NCBI GenBank assembly: GCA_024654345.1
Contig: JANLIN010000004.1
Coordinates: 1 to 6,096 of the forward strand
Length of the DNA: 6,096 nt
Origin: Candidatus Komeilibacteria bacterium
Lineage (GTDB): Bacteria > Patescibacteriota > Patescibacteriia > UBA1558
Reading direction: 5' to 3'
Shown here: piece after piece, positions 1-5,636 of the stretch
How positions within the stretch are numbered: position 1 is the first letter of the stretch
Layout: each line of letters starts with the position of its first letter
Program-made: the position numbers and the translations under genes
Notes under the pieces: model-generated
What the model was told of the DNA's origin: nothing
What the model saw: the letters and a program-made list of their open reading frames with translations, nothing else
Database searches by the model: none

Positions 1-1862
1 TTGCCCCCGTGGTGGCCTTCTTCGATATATTTCTTGGCGTTATCCCAAGCGCCACCACCGGATGTCATGGAGATGGCTACGAAAATTCCGGTGACAATGC
101 TACCCATCAATAATCCACCGAGAGCGATCGGACCGAGGATGAAACCGACCAAGATCGGCACCAATACCGGAATCAACGCCGGCACAATCATCTGCCGCAA
201 AGCTTCTTTGGTGACGATATCCACGGCGCGATTGTAGTCAGGCTTGGCCGTCCCATCCATGATGCCGACGATTTCCCGAAACTGTCGTCTGACTTCTTCC
301 ACCACTTTGCCGGCGGATTTACCGACCGCTTCCATGGCCAAAGCGCCAAACCAGTAGGGCAATAGACCACCCAAGAACAAGCCGACAATAACGAACGGAT
401 CAGATAGATCAAATTGTAAATTGAAACCTCTTTCCAAAAACTCTTGTACATAAGAGGCAAAAAGTACCAAAGCCGCCAGACCGGCCGAGGCAATGGCGTA
501 TCCTTTTGTTACCGCCTTCGTTGTGTTCCCCACAGCATCAAGCGGATCTGTTACATCGCGTACTTCTTGTGGCAGATTCGCCATTTCGGCGATGCCGCCG
601 GCATTGTCGGTAATAGGACCATAAGAGTCAATGGTAATGATAATACCCGCCAGTGACAACATGGCCGTAGCGGCAATAGCGATGCCGTACAGACCGGCAA
701 AAGCGTAAGCCGCTATTATACCCAACACTATTACCAGTACCGGCAGAGCGGTTGATTTCATGGAAATACCCAGACCGGCAATAATATTGGTGCCGTGACC
801 TGTCTCCGATGCTAGAGCAATACTACGTACCGGTTTGAATTTGGATGAAGTATAGTAATCAGTGATCAAAACCATCAGCGCAGTCACCACCAAACCAACC
901 AAGGCGGAAAAATAAACATCGGCCACGCTAAACAAGGTCAGATCACTCATCAAACGATTGGTGACCGGCCATAAGATAATGGCGCTCAGTATGCCGCTAA
1001 TGGACAGCCCCTTATAAAAGGCGCCCATGATATTTTTCTTTTTACCGAGCTTGATAAACCAAGTACCGATTATGCTAGTAAATATGGAAATAGCTCCGAT
1101 TACCAAAGGATAGATGACGGCGTTCGGATAGGCCACAAAGAGTAGTGAACCCAACAGCATAGCCGCCACTATGGTAATGGCGTAAGTCTCAAATAGATCT
1201 GCCGCCATGCCAGCGTTATCACCGACGTTATCACCGACGTTATCCGCGATAACAGCCGGGTTGCGTGGATCATCCTCCGGAATTCCAGCTTCCAGTTTAC
1301 CTACCAAGTCTGCACCAACGTCGGCGGCTTTGGTATAGATACCACCGCCTAGACGAGCAAAGACAGAGATCAAACTACCACCAAAACCCAAGCCGATAAG
1401 AGCCTCCAATGAGCCGGTCAGAAGATAAAATCCGGTCACTCCCAATAGGCCCATGCCCACTACCAGCATTCCCGTAACAGTCCCGCCTTGTACAGCAACG
1501 TTCAAAGCTTTACCCAAACCTAGTCGAGCCGCTTCCGCGGTACGAATATTGGTTCTAACTGAGACATTCATCCCAATATATCCTGCCAGGGCGGACAATC
1601 CAGCTCCAACCAAAAATCCCAAGGCGGTAATGAAGCCAAGCAAAACCCACAGCAAGACAAAAAGAATAATAGCAATGACCGCGATAGTACGATACTGACG
1701 ATTGAGATAAGCACGTGCTCCGATCTGGATAGCGTCAGCAATTTCTCTCATCTTATCATTGCCGGTCGGCAGTTTCATGATCACCCGGATCAAAACAAAG
1801 CCATAGGCTATGGCTACCACCGAAGCAATTAAAGAAAATAAAATTCCGTCTGTCATATTCAT
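1..1862 (-). CDS. hppA: Membrane-bound pyrophosphatase (H+-translocating, K+-independent type), partial: C-terminus off the left edge
   Basis: Integral membrane pump that hydrolyses pyrophosphate and moves protons outward across the cytoplasmic membrane, conserving energy from biosynthetic PPi. Numbering from the ATG at 1856, 618 residues are visible and the frame stays open to base 3. Family members are usually about 670-730 residues, so roughly 50-110 are missing. Substrate-site motifs are intact: DVGADLVGK (D179, D183, K187), EDDPRNP (194-200), DNVGDNVGDN (205-214), GTAKPDYNR, and the late GGGAWDNAKKYIEEG just before the edge. GNTTKAVTKG carries K447 and T450, the pair that marks the K+-independent class; all characterised members of that class pump H+. 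Many hydrophobic helices lie between the motifs. An ATG at 1862 is in frame and equally possible; an in-frame stop at 1872-1874 rules out an earlier start. It follows nusA in the same direction after about 85 bases. One oddity is AIQIGA where most relatives have an acidic residue (I45). Confidence 0.97.
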   Translation of the reverse strand, partial: MNMTDGILFSLIASVVAIAYGFVLIRVIMKLPTGNDKMREIADAIQIGARAYLNRQYRTIAVIAIILFVLLWVLLGFITALGFLVGAGLSALAGYIGMNVSVRTNIRTAEAARLGLGKALNVAVQGGTVTGMLVVGMGLLGVTGFYLLTGSLEALIGLGFGGSLISVFARLGGGIYTKAADVGADLVGKLEAGIPEDDPRNPAVIADNVGDNVGDNAGMAADLFETYAITIVAAMLLGSLLFVAYPNAVIYPLVIGAISIFTSIIGTWFIKLGKKKNIMGAFYKGLSISGILSAIILWPVTNRLMSDLTLFSVADVYFSALVGLVVTALMVLITDYYTSSKFKPVRSIALASETGHGTNIIAGLGISMKSTALPVLVIVLGIIAAYAFAGLYGIAIAATAMLSLAGIIITIDSYGPITDNAGGIAEMANLPQEVRDVTDPLDAVGNTTKAVTKGYAIASAGLAALVLFASYVQEFLERGFNLQFDLSDPFVIVGLFLGGLLPYWFGALAMEAVGKSAGKVVEEVRRQFREIVGIMDGTAKPDYNRAVDIVTKEALRQMIVPALIPVLVPILVGFILGPIALGGLLMGSIVTGIFVAISMTSGGGAWDNAKKYIEEGHHGG

Positions 1863-1879
1863 ATTACTTAATTAATTAA

Positions 1880-1887
1880 CCCCTCCT
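1880..1887 (-). promoter_or_regulatory. Shine-Dalgarno-like AGGAGGGG, unusually far from the hppA start
   Basis: The minus strand reads AGGAGGGG here, the best ribosome-binding match near any start in this window. The AGGAGG core is 19 bases from the ATG at 1862 and 25 from the ATG at 1856, against a usual 5-9. The spacer is TTAATTAATTAA-rich and holds an in-frame stop, so no closer start codon exists in this frame. Confidence 0.45.
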
Positions 1888-1889
1888 AG

Positions 1890-1905
1890 TTCCCTGGTTA
1901 GGGAA
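1890..1905 (-). promoter_or_regulatory. Small hairpin in the nusA-hppA intergenic leader
   Basis: A perfect inverted repeat, TTCCCT-AACC-AGGGAA on the minus strand, gives a 6-bp stem with a 4-base loop. It ends two bases before the AGGAGGGG of hppA. No T-run follows on either strand, so it is not a normal intrinsic terminator. It may instead be a leader structure or an mRNA-processing or stabilising hairpin between the two genes. TAACC (1900-1896) could alternatively pair with GGTTA (1881-1877), which would loop out the ribosome-binding site; this is weak and speculative. Confidence 0.4.
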
Positions 1906-1946
1906 ATAAACATCTATTTGAAAATCTACTTTAAGAAAGTTTTCAC

Positions 1947-3209
1947 CTACTTTTTTTCCTCTTCGGACTTGATCTTCTTATCCTGTTTCGTCTCTTTCTT
2001 CGGCTCTTCAGTCTCATTACTCTCTGTCTCAATAGATTCTTCTTTGACTAAGTCACCAACTTCATCTCCCTCTACTACCGGTATTTCAGCGCCTTCAATA
2101 TCAATCTTCCAGCCGGTCAGTTTGGCGGCCAGTCGTACATTTTGCCCGGCCTTACCGATGGCCAAAGAGAGCTGATCATCGCTGACTTTAACCAAAGCAA
2201 TCTTTTGCTTTTCATCCAAAATTATCTCCTTCACTTTGGCCGGCGAAAGAGCGTTCTCAATAAATTTCTCCGGCGCTTCGTCCCACTCGATGATATCAAT
2301 TTTTTCACCGTTCAATTCCGCGATGATGGTTTGAACACGTGTGCCACGTTGTCCGACACAGGACCCCACCGGATCAATATTGTCATCCGCGGTCCAGACA
2401 GCTACCTTGCTACGCATGCCGGCTTCACGAGAGACGCCTTTGATCTCAACCGTACCGGCGCTTACCTCCGGCACTTCCATGGCAAATAGCTCACGCAACA
2501 TATCCGGATGACTCCGTGACAACACTATTTGGGGACCACGATTGGTCATTTCCACTGACTTCAATAAGAAGCGATAGCGTTGGCCCGAATTATAATTTTC
2601 CCTTTGCATTTGTTCCTCCGGTGGTAGTATAGCTATCGTACTGCCAATATCCACCATCACCATCCGACCCTCACGGCGCTGTACCGTACCATTCACCATG
2701 GTGTTTTCCTTGTCTTTGTACTGATTGAATATGGTCTCGCGCTCAACTTCCCGAAGTCTTTGAATGATCACTTGCTTGGCGGTTTGAGCTGCCATCCGTC
2801 CAAATTCACTCGGTATTTCCAGCTCTTGAACTAACTCTTCGCCGACTTTTATGCCCTTCTTTATTTTTTTGGCTTCAGAAATCATAATATCGGTCTTGGG
2901 GTTAAATCTTTCCACCTCTTCATCCTCGGAAATTTCCTCACCAACCTCACGGCGCACCCGCAAAGCCTCCAATTGCTTCTCCAACTCCTCCAAATCTCTA
3001 TCTTCAACGACTGTTTTCACGTCAAAAACTCGGACGTGCGCGGTCTCCGCGTCAAACTCCGCTTTTACATTCTGATTCTTTTCCCCAAAATCTTTGCGAA
3101 ATGCCGCCGCTAGAGCCGCTTCGATAGTCTCTATCACATGCTCGTATGATATACCTTTCTCCTCGCAAATTTGCTGAATCGCTTGGATTATTTCACTTTT
3201 TTCCGCCAT
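1947..3209 (-). CDS. nusA: Transcription termination/antitermination factor NusA
   Basis: RNA polymerase-associated factor that promotes pausing, intrinsic termination and antitermination. From the chosen ATG at 3209 the protein has 420 residues (371 in Bacillus subtilis, 495 in E. coli). The N-terminal RNAP-binding domain (about 1-130) begins MAEKSEIIQAIQQICEEKGI. An S1 domain follows (about 168-233, with NGTVQRREGRMVMVDIG). KH1 (about 270-310) carries PVGSCVGQRGTRVQ at 280-293, and KH2 (about 337-372) carries LAIGKAGQNVRLAAKLTGW at 349-367. The last 40 residues are a charged lysine/glutamate tail with no helix-hairpin-helix repeats. The N-terminal domain has an acidic, probably coiled-coil insertion (about 71-101). 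An upstream in-frame ATG at 3245 would add MIILAFIIKKSY, but that codon lies in the loop of the leader hairpin and lacks homology to NusA, so I reject it. There is no clear Shine-Dalgarno. Neither rimP upstream nor infB downstream is present. Confidence 0.97.
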   Translation of the reverse strand: MAEKSEIIQAIQQICEEKGISYEHVIETIEAALAAAFRKDFGEKNQNVKAEFDAETAHVRVFDVKTVVEDRDLEELEKQLEALRVRREVGEEISEDEEVERFNPKTDIMISEAKKIKKGIKVGEELVQELEIPSEFGRMAAQTAKQVIIQRLREVERETIFNQYKDKENTMVNGTVQRREGRMVMVDIGSTIAILPPEEQMQRENYNSGQRYRFLLKSVEMTNRGPQIVLSRSHPDMLRELFAMEVPEVSAGTVEIKGVSREAGMRSKVAVWTADDNIDPVGSCVGQRGTRVQTIIAELNGEKIDIIEWDEAPEKFIENALSPAKVKEIILDEKQKIALVKVSDDQLSLAIGKAGQNVRLAAKLTGWKIDIEGAEIPVVEGDEVGDLVKEESIETESNETEEPKKETKQDKKIKSEEEKK

Positions 3210-3230
3210 ATATGACTTTTTAATAATAAA

Positions 3231-3259
3231 GGCTAGTATGATCATGATCGATACTAGCC
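3231..3259 (-). promoter_or_regulatory. Hairpin in the nusA leader (possible attenuator, or terminator of the upstream gene)
   Basis: GGCTAGTAT and ATACTAGCC form a perfect 9-bp inverted repeat around an 11-base loop that itself contains the palindrome GATCATGATC. On the minus strand the right arm is followed at once by TTTATTATT, a broken U-tract, about 21 bases before the nusA ATG. It could end transcription from the upstream surface-protein gene or act as an attenuator in the nusA leader. The U-tract is imperfect, so terminator strength is doubtful. Confidence 0.55.
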
Positions 3260-3266
3260 TATGCTA

Positions 3267-3295
3267 ATCTTATGCTAAAAAAAGAGATTTGTAAA
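3267..3295 (-). promoter_or_regulatory. Candidate sigma-70-type promoter for nusA
   Basis: The minus strand has TTTACA (3295-3290, 5 of 6 to the -35 consensus), a 17-base spacer, then TAAGAT (3272-3267, 4 of 6 to the -10). Transcription would begin near 3260, exactly at the foot of the leader hairpin, giving a leader of about 50 bases. The call rests on sequence match only. Confidence 0.35.
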
Positions 3296-3308
3296 GGAGG
3301 GGGATGGA

Positions 3309-3388
3309 GGAAGCGCTGAAGTGTGGAAGCGAGGAAGCGACGACAGTTGAAGATCATCGCTTCGGCGCTTCGGAGCTTCCTCGCTTCA
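3309..3388. repeat. 80-bp phased octamer inverted-repeat element
   Basis: Four consecutive 8-base units of the form NGAAGYGN (3309-3316, 3317-3324, 3325-3332, 3333-3340) are followed by a 16-base centre (3341-3356) and then four 8-base units of the reverse-complement form NNGCTTCN (3357-3364, 3365-3372, 3373-3380, 3381-3388). The best pairing is 13 perfect base pairs: GAAGCGAGGAAGC at 3326-3338 with GCTTCCTCGCTTC at 3375-3387. Other registers pair partly. It starts 11 bases past the stop codon of the surface-protein gene. It could be an intergenic palindromic repeat, a transcript-end structure or a small mobile element; nothing in the window decides between these. Confidence 0.7.
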
Positions 3389-3399
3389 TCTAACTACGC

Positions 3400-4449
3400 T
3401 TACAACTTACCATCCAAAATGTCATCCGAATCTTTGCTGGTATCACTTGGGATAGTATCGTCGGCGTTTTTTAGCTGTTCATCTGTTCGGCGCGGTCGTT
3501 GCGTCACAAAGTGATGGATAGCCGTCGCCAATATTATGATGGCTAACAAAATCAGGCCGATAATACGATTCTGTACTTTACCGGAAAATCCACCACCGGC
3601 ACGGTCGCCATTCTTAGCGCCGCTAAAAAACTCTTGCCAAATTTCATTTCGGTCGGCTGTTTTCTGCAAGTCACTGACTGTTAACTCGTTATCTTCCATG
3701 ACGCCACCGGTTATTTGACCGCCCTCTATCACGTCCACATGACCCTCTTCTTTGGGCGCAATGTCCACCTTGCCTTCATTTTCCTTGTTTTTCACGGTGA
3801 TTTCACCTGTTTCTTTGTCGGCCACCGTAATGCCGCCGCCTGACTGCTCACCGCTGTCTTCTTCGGCCTCTTCCGCCATATCCTCGATCAGCGGCTCTAA
3901 CTCCTCTTCTTCCATATCTTCCTCGATTTCATCTAATTCTTCGGATTCTACCGGTATTTCGCCTTTGCCATCCGGAATAAATGGCTCCGGCACTGTGATG
4001 GGCTCGTTACTGACCGGTTTGACGGGTGCTACCGGCTTGGGCCGGGCAACCACTGTAAAACTTTGCGTTGGCGACTGAAAAGACCGCTCTTTTTCAGTAA
4101 AATTACGAGCCACTGTGTAAACCGAGTGGACGCCGGGTTCCAGCTTCAAGAAAGGCCGCCAGAAAAAGTCACCAACTCCCGACTCGTCGGTCCGCAAAGT
4201 AGCGCGACCGTTGAACATCCCATCGATGTAAACGTCAACTTTGGTTTCATTCCAGCTCACACCAGCGATCACAACCTCCTCGGGATAAAAGGTAGGTTGC
4301 GTATCTAGGTTGAGCACTGTCGGCGCCGGTACCTGACACTGAGCCAGTACCAGACACGGATTTTCTGCGGCACGACTATTTTCTGGTAGCAAAAAAATGC
4401 CCATTATGAGCACTGCGGAAAGAACTATGAATTTACCAATTGATTTCAT
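3400..4449 (-). CDS. Exported, membrane-anchored surface protein with an Ig-like domain and an acidic linker
   Basis: Function not recognised; the architecture is clear. Residues 1-27/28 form a signal peptide (K2, K6, hydrophobic core 7-21, cleavage near SRA-AE). Two cysteines (C32, C38) follow. Residues about 41-136 look like an Ig-like beta-sandwich of the kind found in cell-surface proteins (VVIAGVSWNETKVDVYIDG, then LEPGVHSVYTVARN). A Pro/Val linker (137-160) leads to a very acidic segment (164-198: 21 of 35 residues Asp/Glu, none basic). Short repeats of the type G-x-(I/V)-(T/D)-(V/I) span about 205-250. One transmembrane helix (about 296-315) is followed by RPRR, so the N-terminal part should be outside and the last 30 or so residues inside. 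No LPXTG sorting motif is seen, and the start of the mature protein does not read as a lipobox. No strong ribosome-binding site precedes the ATG. Confidence 0.85.
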   Translation of the reverse strand: MKSIGKFIVLSAVLIMGIFLLPENSRAAENPCLVLAQCQVPAPTVLNLDTQPTFYPEEVVIAGVSWNETKVDVYIDGMFNGRATLRTDESGVGDFFWRPFLKLEPGVHSVYTVARNFTEKERSFQSPTQSFTVVARPKPVAPVKPVSNEPITVPEPFIPDGKGEIPVESEELDEIEEDMEEEELEPLIEDMAEEAEEDSGEQSGGGITVADKETGEITVKNKENEGKVDIAPKEEGHVDVIEGGQITGGVMEDNELTVSDLQKTADRNEIWQEFFSGAKNGDRAGGGFSGKVQNRIIGLILLAIIILATAIHHFVTQRPRRTDEQLKNADDTIPSDTSKDSDDILDGKL

Positions 4450-4515
4450 GATGTGCGTAATAAGAAATAATATTCTGAACTATCTTTCTGATTTACGACC
4501 GGTTAGACTGCACTC

Positions 4516-4544
4516 ATTTAAGCGGAAATAAAGAATACTGGCAA
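4516..4544 (-). promoter_or_regulatory. Candidate sigma-70-type promoter for the surface-protein gene
   Basis: The minus strand has TTGCCA (4544-4539, 5 of 6 to the -35), a 17-base spacer, then TTAAAT (4521-4516, 4 of 6 to the -10). The start would be near 4509, leaving a leader of about 60 bases before the ATG at 4449. It lies in the 119-base gap after yraN, where no terminator is visible, so read-through from yraN is also possible. Confidence 0.35.
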
Positions 4545-4568
4545 GTTAATAAACTGTGTAGAAGATAG

Positions 4569-4952
4569 TTATAACTCCTCAATAACTCTCTCATCCAGCG
4601 GGACATTCTGTGTATAGCTAAGCTTTGCACACCGCGATTTATTATCCACACTAATTCCGCAAAAATCTATCTGCCAGTCGTATCCGATATTATTTTCCTC
4701 GATAAACGCTAGCACGGTGAGGTATAGTCGACGCTGTTTATAAACTGTGAAGTTGGCCTGTGGCGTCATCATCCCCATAGTGGATAAAGTCTTCACCTCC
4801 ACAAAATGCAAAATACCCTCCCTGCTGACCAGAATATCTATTTCACCGTAGGCGTTGTATATATTCTTTCCCCACACGGAAAATCCCTGCCGCCAAAGGT
4901 AATCCAAAGTCAGTTTCTCGCCCAACTTACCTAATTTTTGTCGCTGGTTCAT
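4569..4952 (-). CDS. yraN: YraN/UPF0102 family protein (PD-(D/E)XK nuclease fold)
   Basis: A 127-residue protein of the widespread UPF0102 family, full length for that family (about 110-130). The fold is that of Holliday-junction resolvase-like and restriction-type nucleases; the cellular role is not settled. Visible family motifs are the N-terminal RQKLGKLGEKLTLDYLWRQG (E12), then YGEIDILV (E37, D39), then HFVEVKTL (E52, K54), which together make a PD-(D/E)XK-type active site. A lysine/arginine-rich helix (YKQRRLYLTVLAF) follows, then the WQIDFCGISV strand that matches the family's conserved R/Q-x-D-hydrophobic segment. All expected acidic and lysine residues are present, so it is probably active if the family is. 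The start at 4952 fits the usual family beginning. It is divergent from the HD gene and about 120 bases upstream of the surface-protein gene. No Shine-Dalgarno is seen. Confidence 0.92.
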   Translation of the reverse strand: MNQRQKLGKLGEKLTLDYLWRQGFSVWGKNIYNAYGEIDILVSREGILHFVEVKTLSTMGMMTPQANFTVYKQRRLYLTVLAFIEENNIGYDWQIDFCGISVDNKSRCAKLSYTQNVPLDERVIEEL

Positions 4953-4960
4953 AGCTGACT

Positions 4961-4989
4961 ATTTTGGCTTATTTTGTTAAAAAAAGCAA
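4961..4989 (-). promoter_or_regulatory. Candidate promoter for yraN, near-leaderless
   Basis: The minus strand has TTGCTT (4989-4984, 3 of 6 to the -35), a 17-base spacer, then CAAAAT (4966-4961, 4 of 6 to the -10). The -10 ends 8 bases before the yraN ATG, so the transcript would start within a few bases of the start codon. This fits the lack of a Shine-Dalgarno. The match is weak on sequence alone. Confidence 0.3.
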
Positions 4990-5017
4990 ATCTGGCCTAA
5001 ACCACGGTTGCTTTTTT
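4980..5017. repeat. 10-bp inverted repeat between the divergent yraN and HD genes
   Basis: AAAAAAGCAA (4980-4989) and TTGCTTTTTT (5008-5017) are perfect inverted copies around an 18-base loop, which contains a further TGG/CCA pair. T-runs follow on both strands, so it resembles a bidirectional intrinsic terminator. However, both flanking genes start away from it, leaving no annotated transcript to end. Each arm also supplies an outward-facing TTGCTT at -35 distance from a -10-like hexamer. A divergent promoter or operator is the better reading. Confidence 0.55.
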
Positions 5018-5036
5018 ATTCTTTTGTCGAGATAAT
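5008..5036 (+). promoter_or_regulatory. Candidate promoter for the HD-domain gene, probably leaderless
   Basis: TTGCTT (5008-5013, 3 of 6 to the -35), a 17-base spacer, then GATAAT (5031-5036, 5 of 6 to the -10). The -10 is 6 bases from the ATG at 5043, so the A of the start codon is the predicted first transcribed base. No ribosome-binding site at a usable distance is present, in keeping with leaderless translation. Confidence 0.4.
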
Positions 5037-5042
5037 GGTGGT

Positions 5043-5624
5043 ATGAATGACAAAGATCTCCAACTGATGTTCGAAATAGGTTGTCTGCGCTTTATTAACC
5101 GCGGCTGGCAAAGGTATATTAATCCTGATTTTGCCAATCTGGCCGAGCATACCCTGCGTGTTTGCTGGTTAGCACTGCTTATCGCCGAAAAAGAGGGCGC
5201 TGATACCGGAAAAATCGTCAAAATGGCCCTAGCGCATGATCTGGCCGAAAGTCGCGGCGTGGACGTCGATTATCTTTCCCGCCAATTTGTCACCCGTCAT
5301 GAGGATAAAGCCATTGCCGAGTCTCTATCTGACACCGGTCTGGAAAACCTGCTTGAGCTTTTTGAGGAATACGAAAAAAGAGAGAGTTTGGAAGCAAAAA
5401 TTGTTAAGGACGCCGATATTCTGGACGTTGACCTGGAGCTAAAAGAACAAGCCTCCAAGGGCAACAACCTAAATGAACTCTGGCATGATCAGCGTGCTCG
5501 GAATTATGAATTCCTTCATACCGACAGTGCCCGCGAATTATGGAAAAAAATTCAAAACGCCAATCCACACGACTGGCACCTAAAAGGAAGTAATCGTTTA
5601 AACGCCGGGGACTGGAAAAAGTAA
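5043..5624 (+). CDS. HD-domain phosphohydrolase (YfbR/HDDC2-like, predicted 5'-nucleotidase)
   Basis: A 193-residue cytoplasmic metal-dependent phosphohydrolase. The N-terminal part follows the YfbR/HDDC2 pattern: INRGWQRY (18-25), AEHTLRVCWLALLIA with metal ligand H36, ALAHDLAES with H65-D66 and E69, then KDADILD with D123 and D125. This gives the H...HD...D metal-binding set of the HD superfamily. Characterised relatives remove phosphate from deoxynucleoside 5'-monophosphates; that substrate is inferred here, not shown. The C-terminal 55 residues (HDQRARNYEF, then HDWHLKGSNRLNAGDWKK) do not match those relatives in any way I recognise and may define a separate subfamily. It is the only plus-strand gene in the window, divergent from yraN and convergent with the small membrane-protein gene, with a strong terminator just after its stop. 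The start at 5043 has no ribosome-binding site but sits exactly where a leaderless transcript would begin. Confidence 0.88.
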   Translation: MNDKDLQLMFEIGCLRFINRGWQRYINPDFANLAEHTLRVCWLALLIAEKEGADTGKIVKMALAHDLAESRGVDVDYLSRQFVTRHEDKAIAESLSDTGLENLLELFEEYEKRESLEAKIVKDADILDVDLELKEQASKGNNLNELWHDQRARNYEFLHTDSARELWKKIQNANPHDWHLKGSNRLNAGDWKK

Positions 5625-5636
5625 CCGGTCATATAT

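Noticed and set aside
1215..1244. Perfect 12-bp tandem repeat (GTTATCACCGAC twice plus a partial copy) that looks like a microsatellite
   Set aside because: It encodes the conserved DNVGDNVGDN substrate-binding motif of the pyrophosphatase, so the repetition is explained by protein function.
1..1698. Plus-strand open frames across hppA (for example 1-237 and 1453-1698)
   Set aside because: They are antisense to clearly conserved pyrophosphatase motifs and their translations have low-complexity Pro/Thr/Ser composition without recognisable domains.
3210..3245. Longer nusA reading frame starting at the ATG at 3245
   Set aside because: The extra 12 residues do not resemble NusA, and the start codon lies in the loop of the leader hairpin. 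MAEKSEIIQAI at 3209 is the expected NusA beginning.
3304..3393. Plus-strand 29-codon reading frame (ATG at 3304) preceded by AGGAGGGGG
   Set aside because: The reading frame consists almost entirely of the octamer repeat element, the spacing from AGGAGG to ATG is only 3 bases, and the peptide has no recognisable features. The ribosome-site match is probably chance in a G/A-rich stretch.
3752..4078. Plus-strand Ser-rich open frame opposite the acidic linker of the surface protein
   Set aside because: The serine runs are the antisense reading of Glu codons in the acidic segment; no start context or domain supports a real gene.
4980..5017. Reading the 10-bp inverted repeat as a simple bidirectional terminator
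   Set aside because: It lies between two divergent genes that both start away from it, so no annotated transcript would end there; a promoter or operator role fits better, though not proven.
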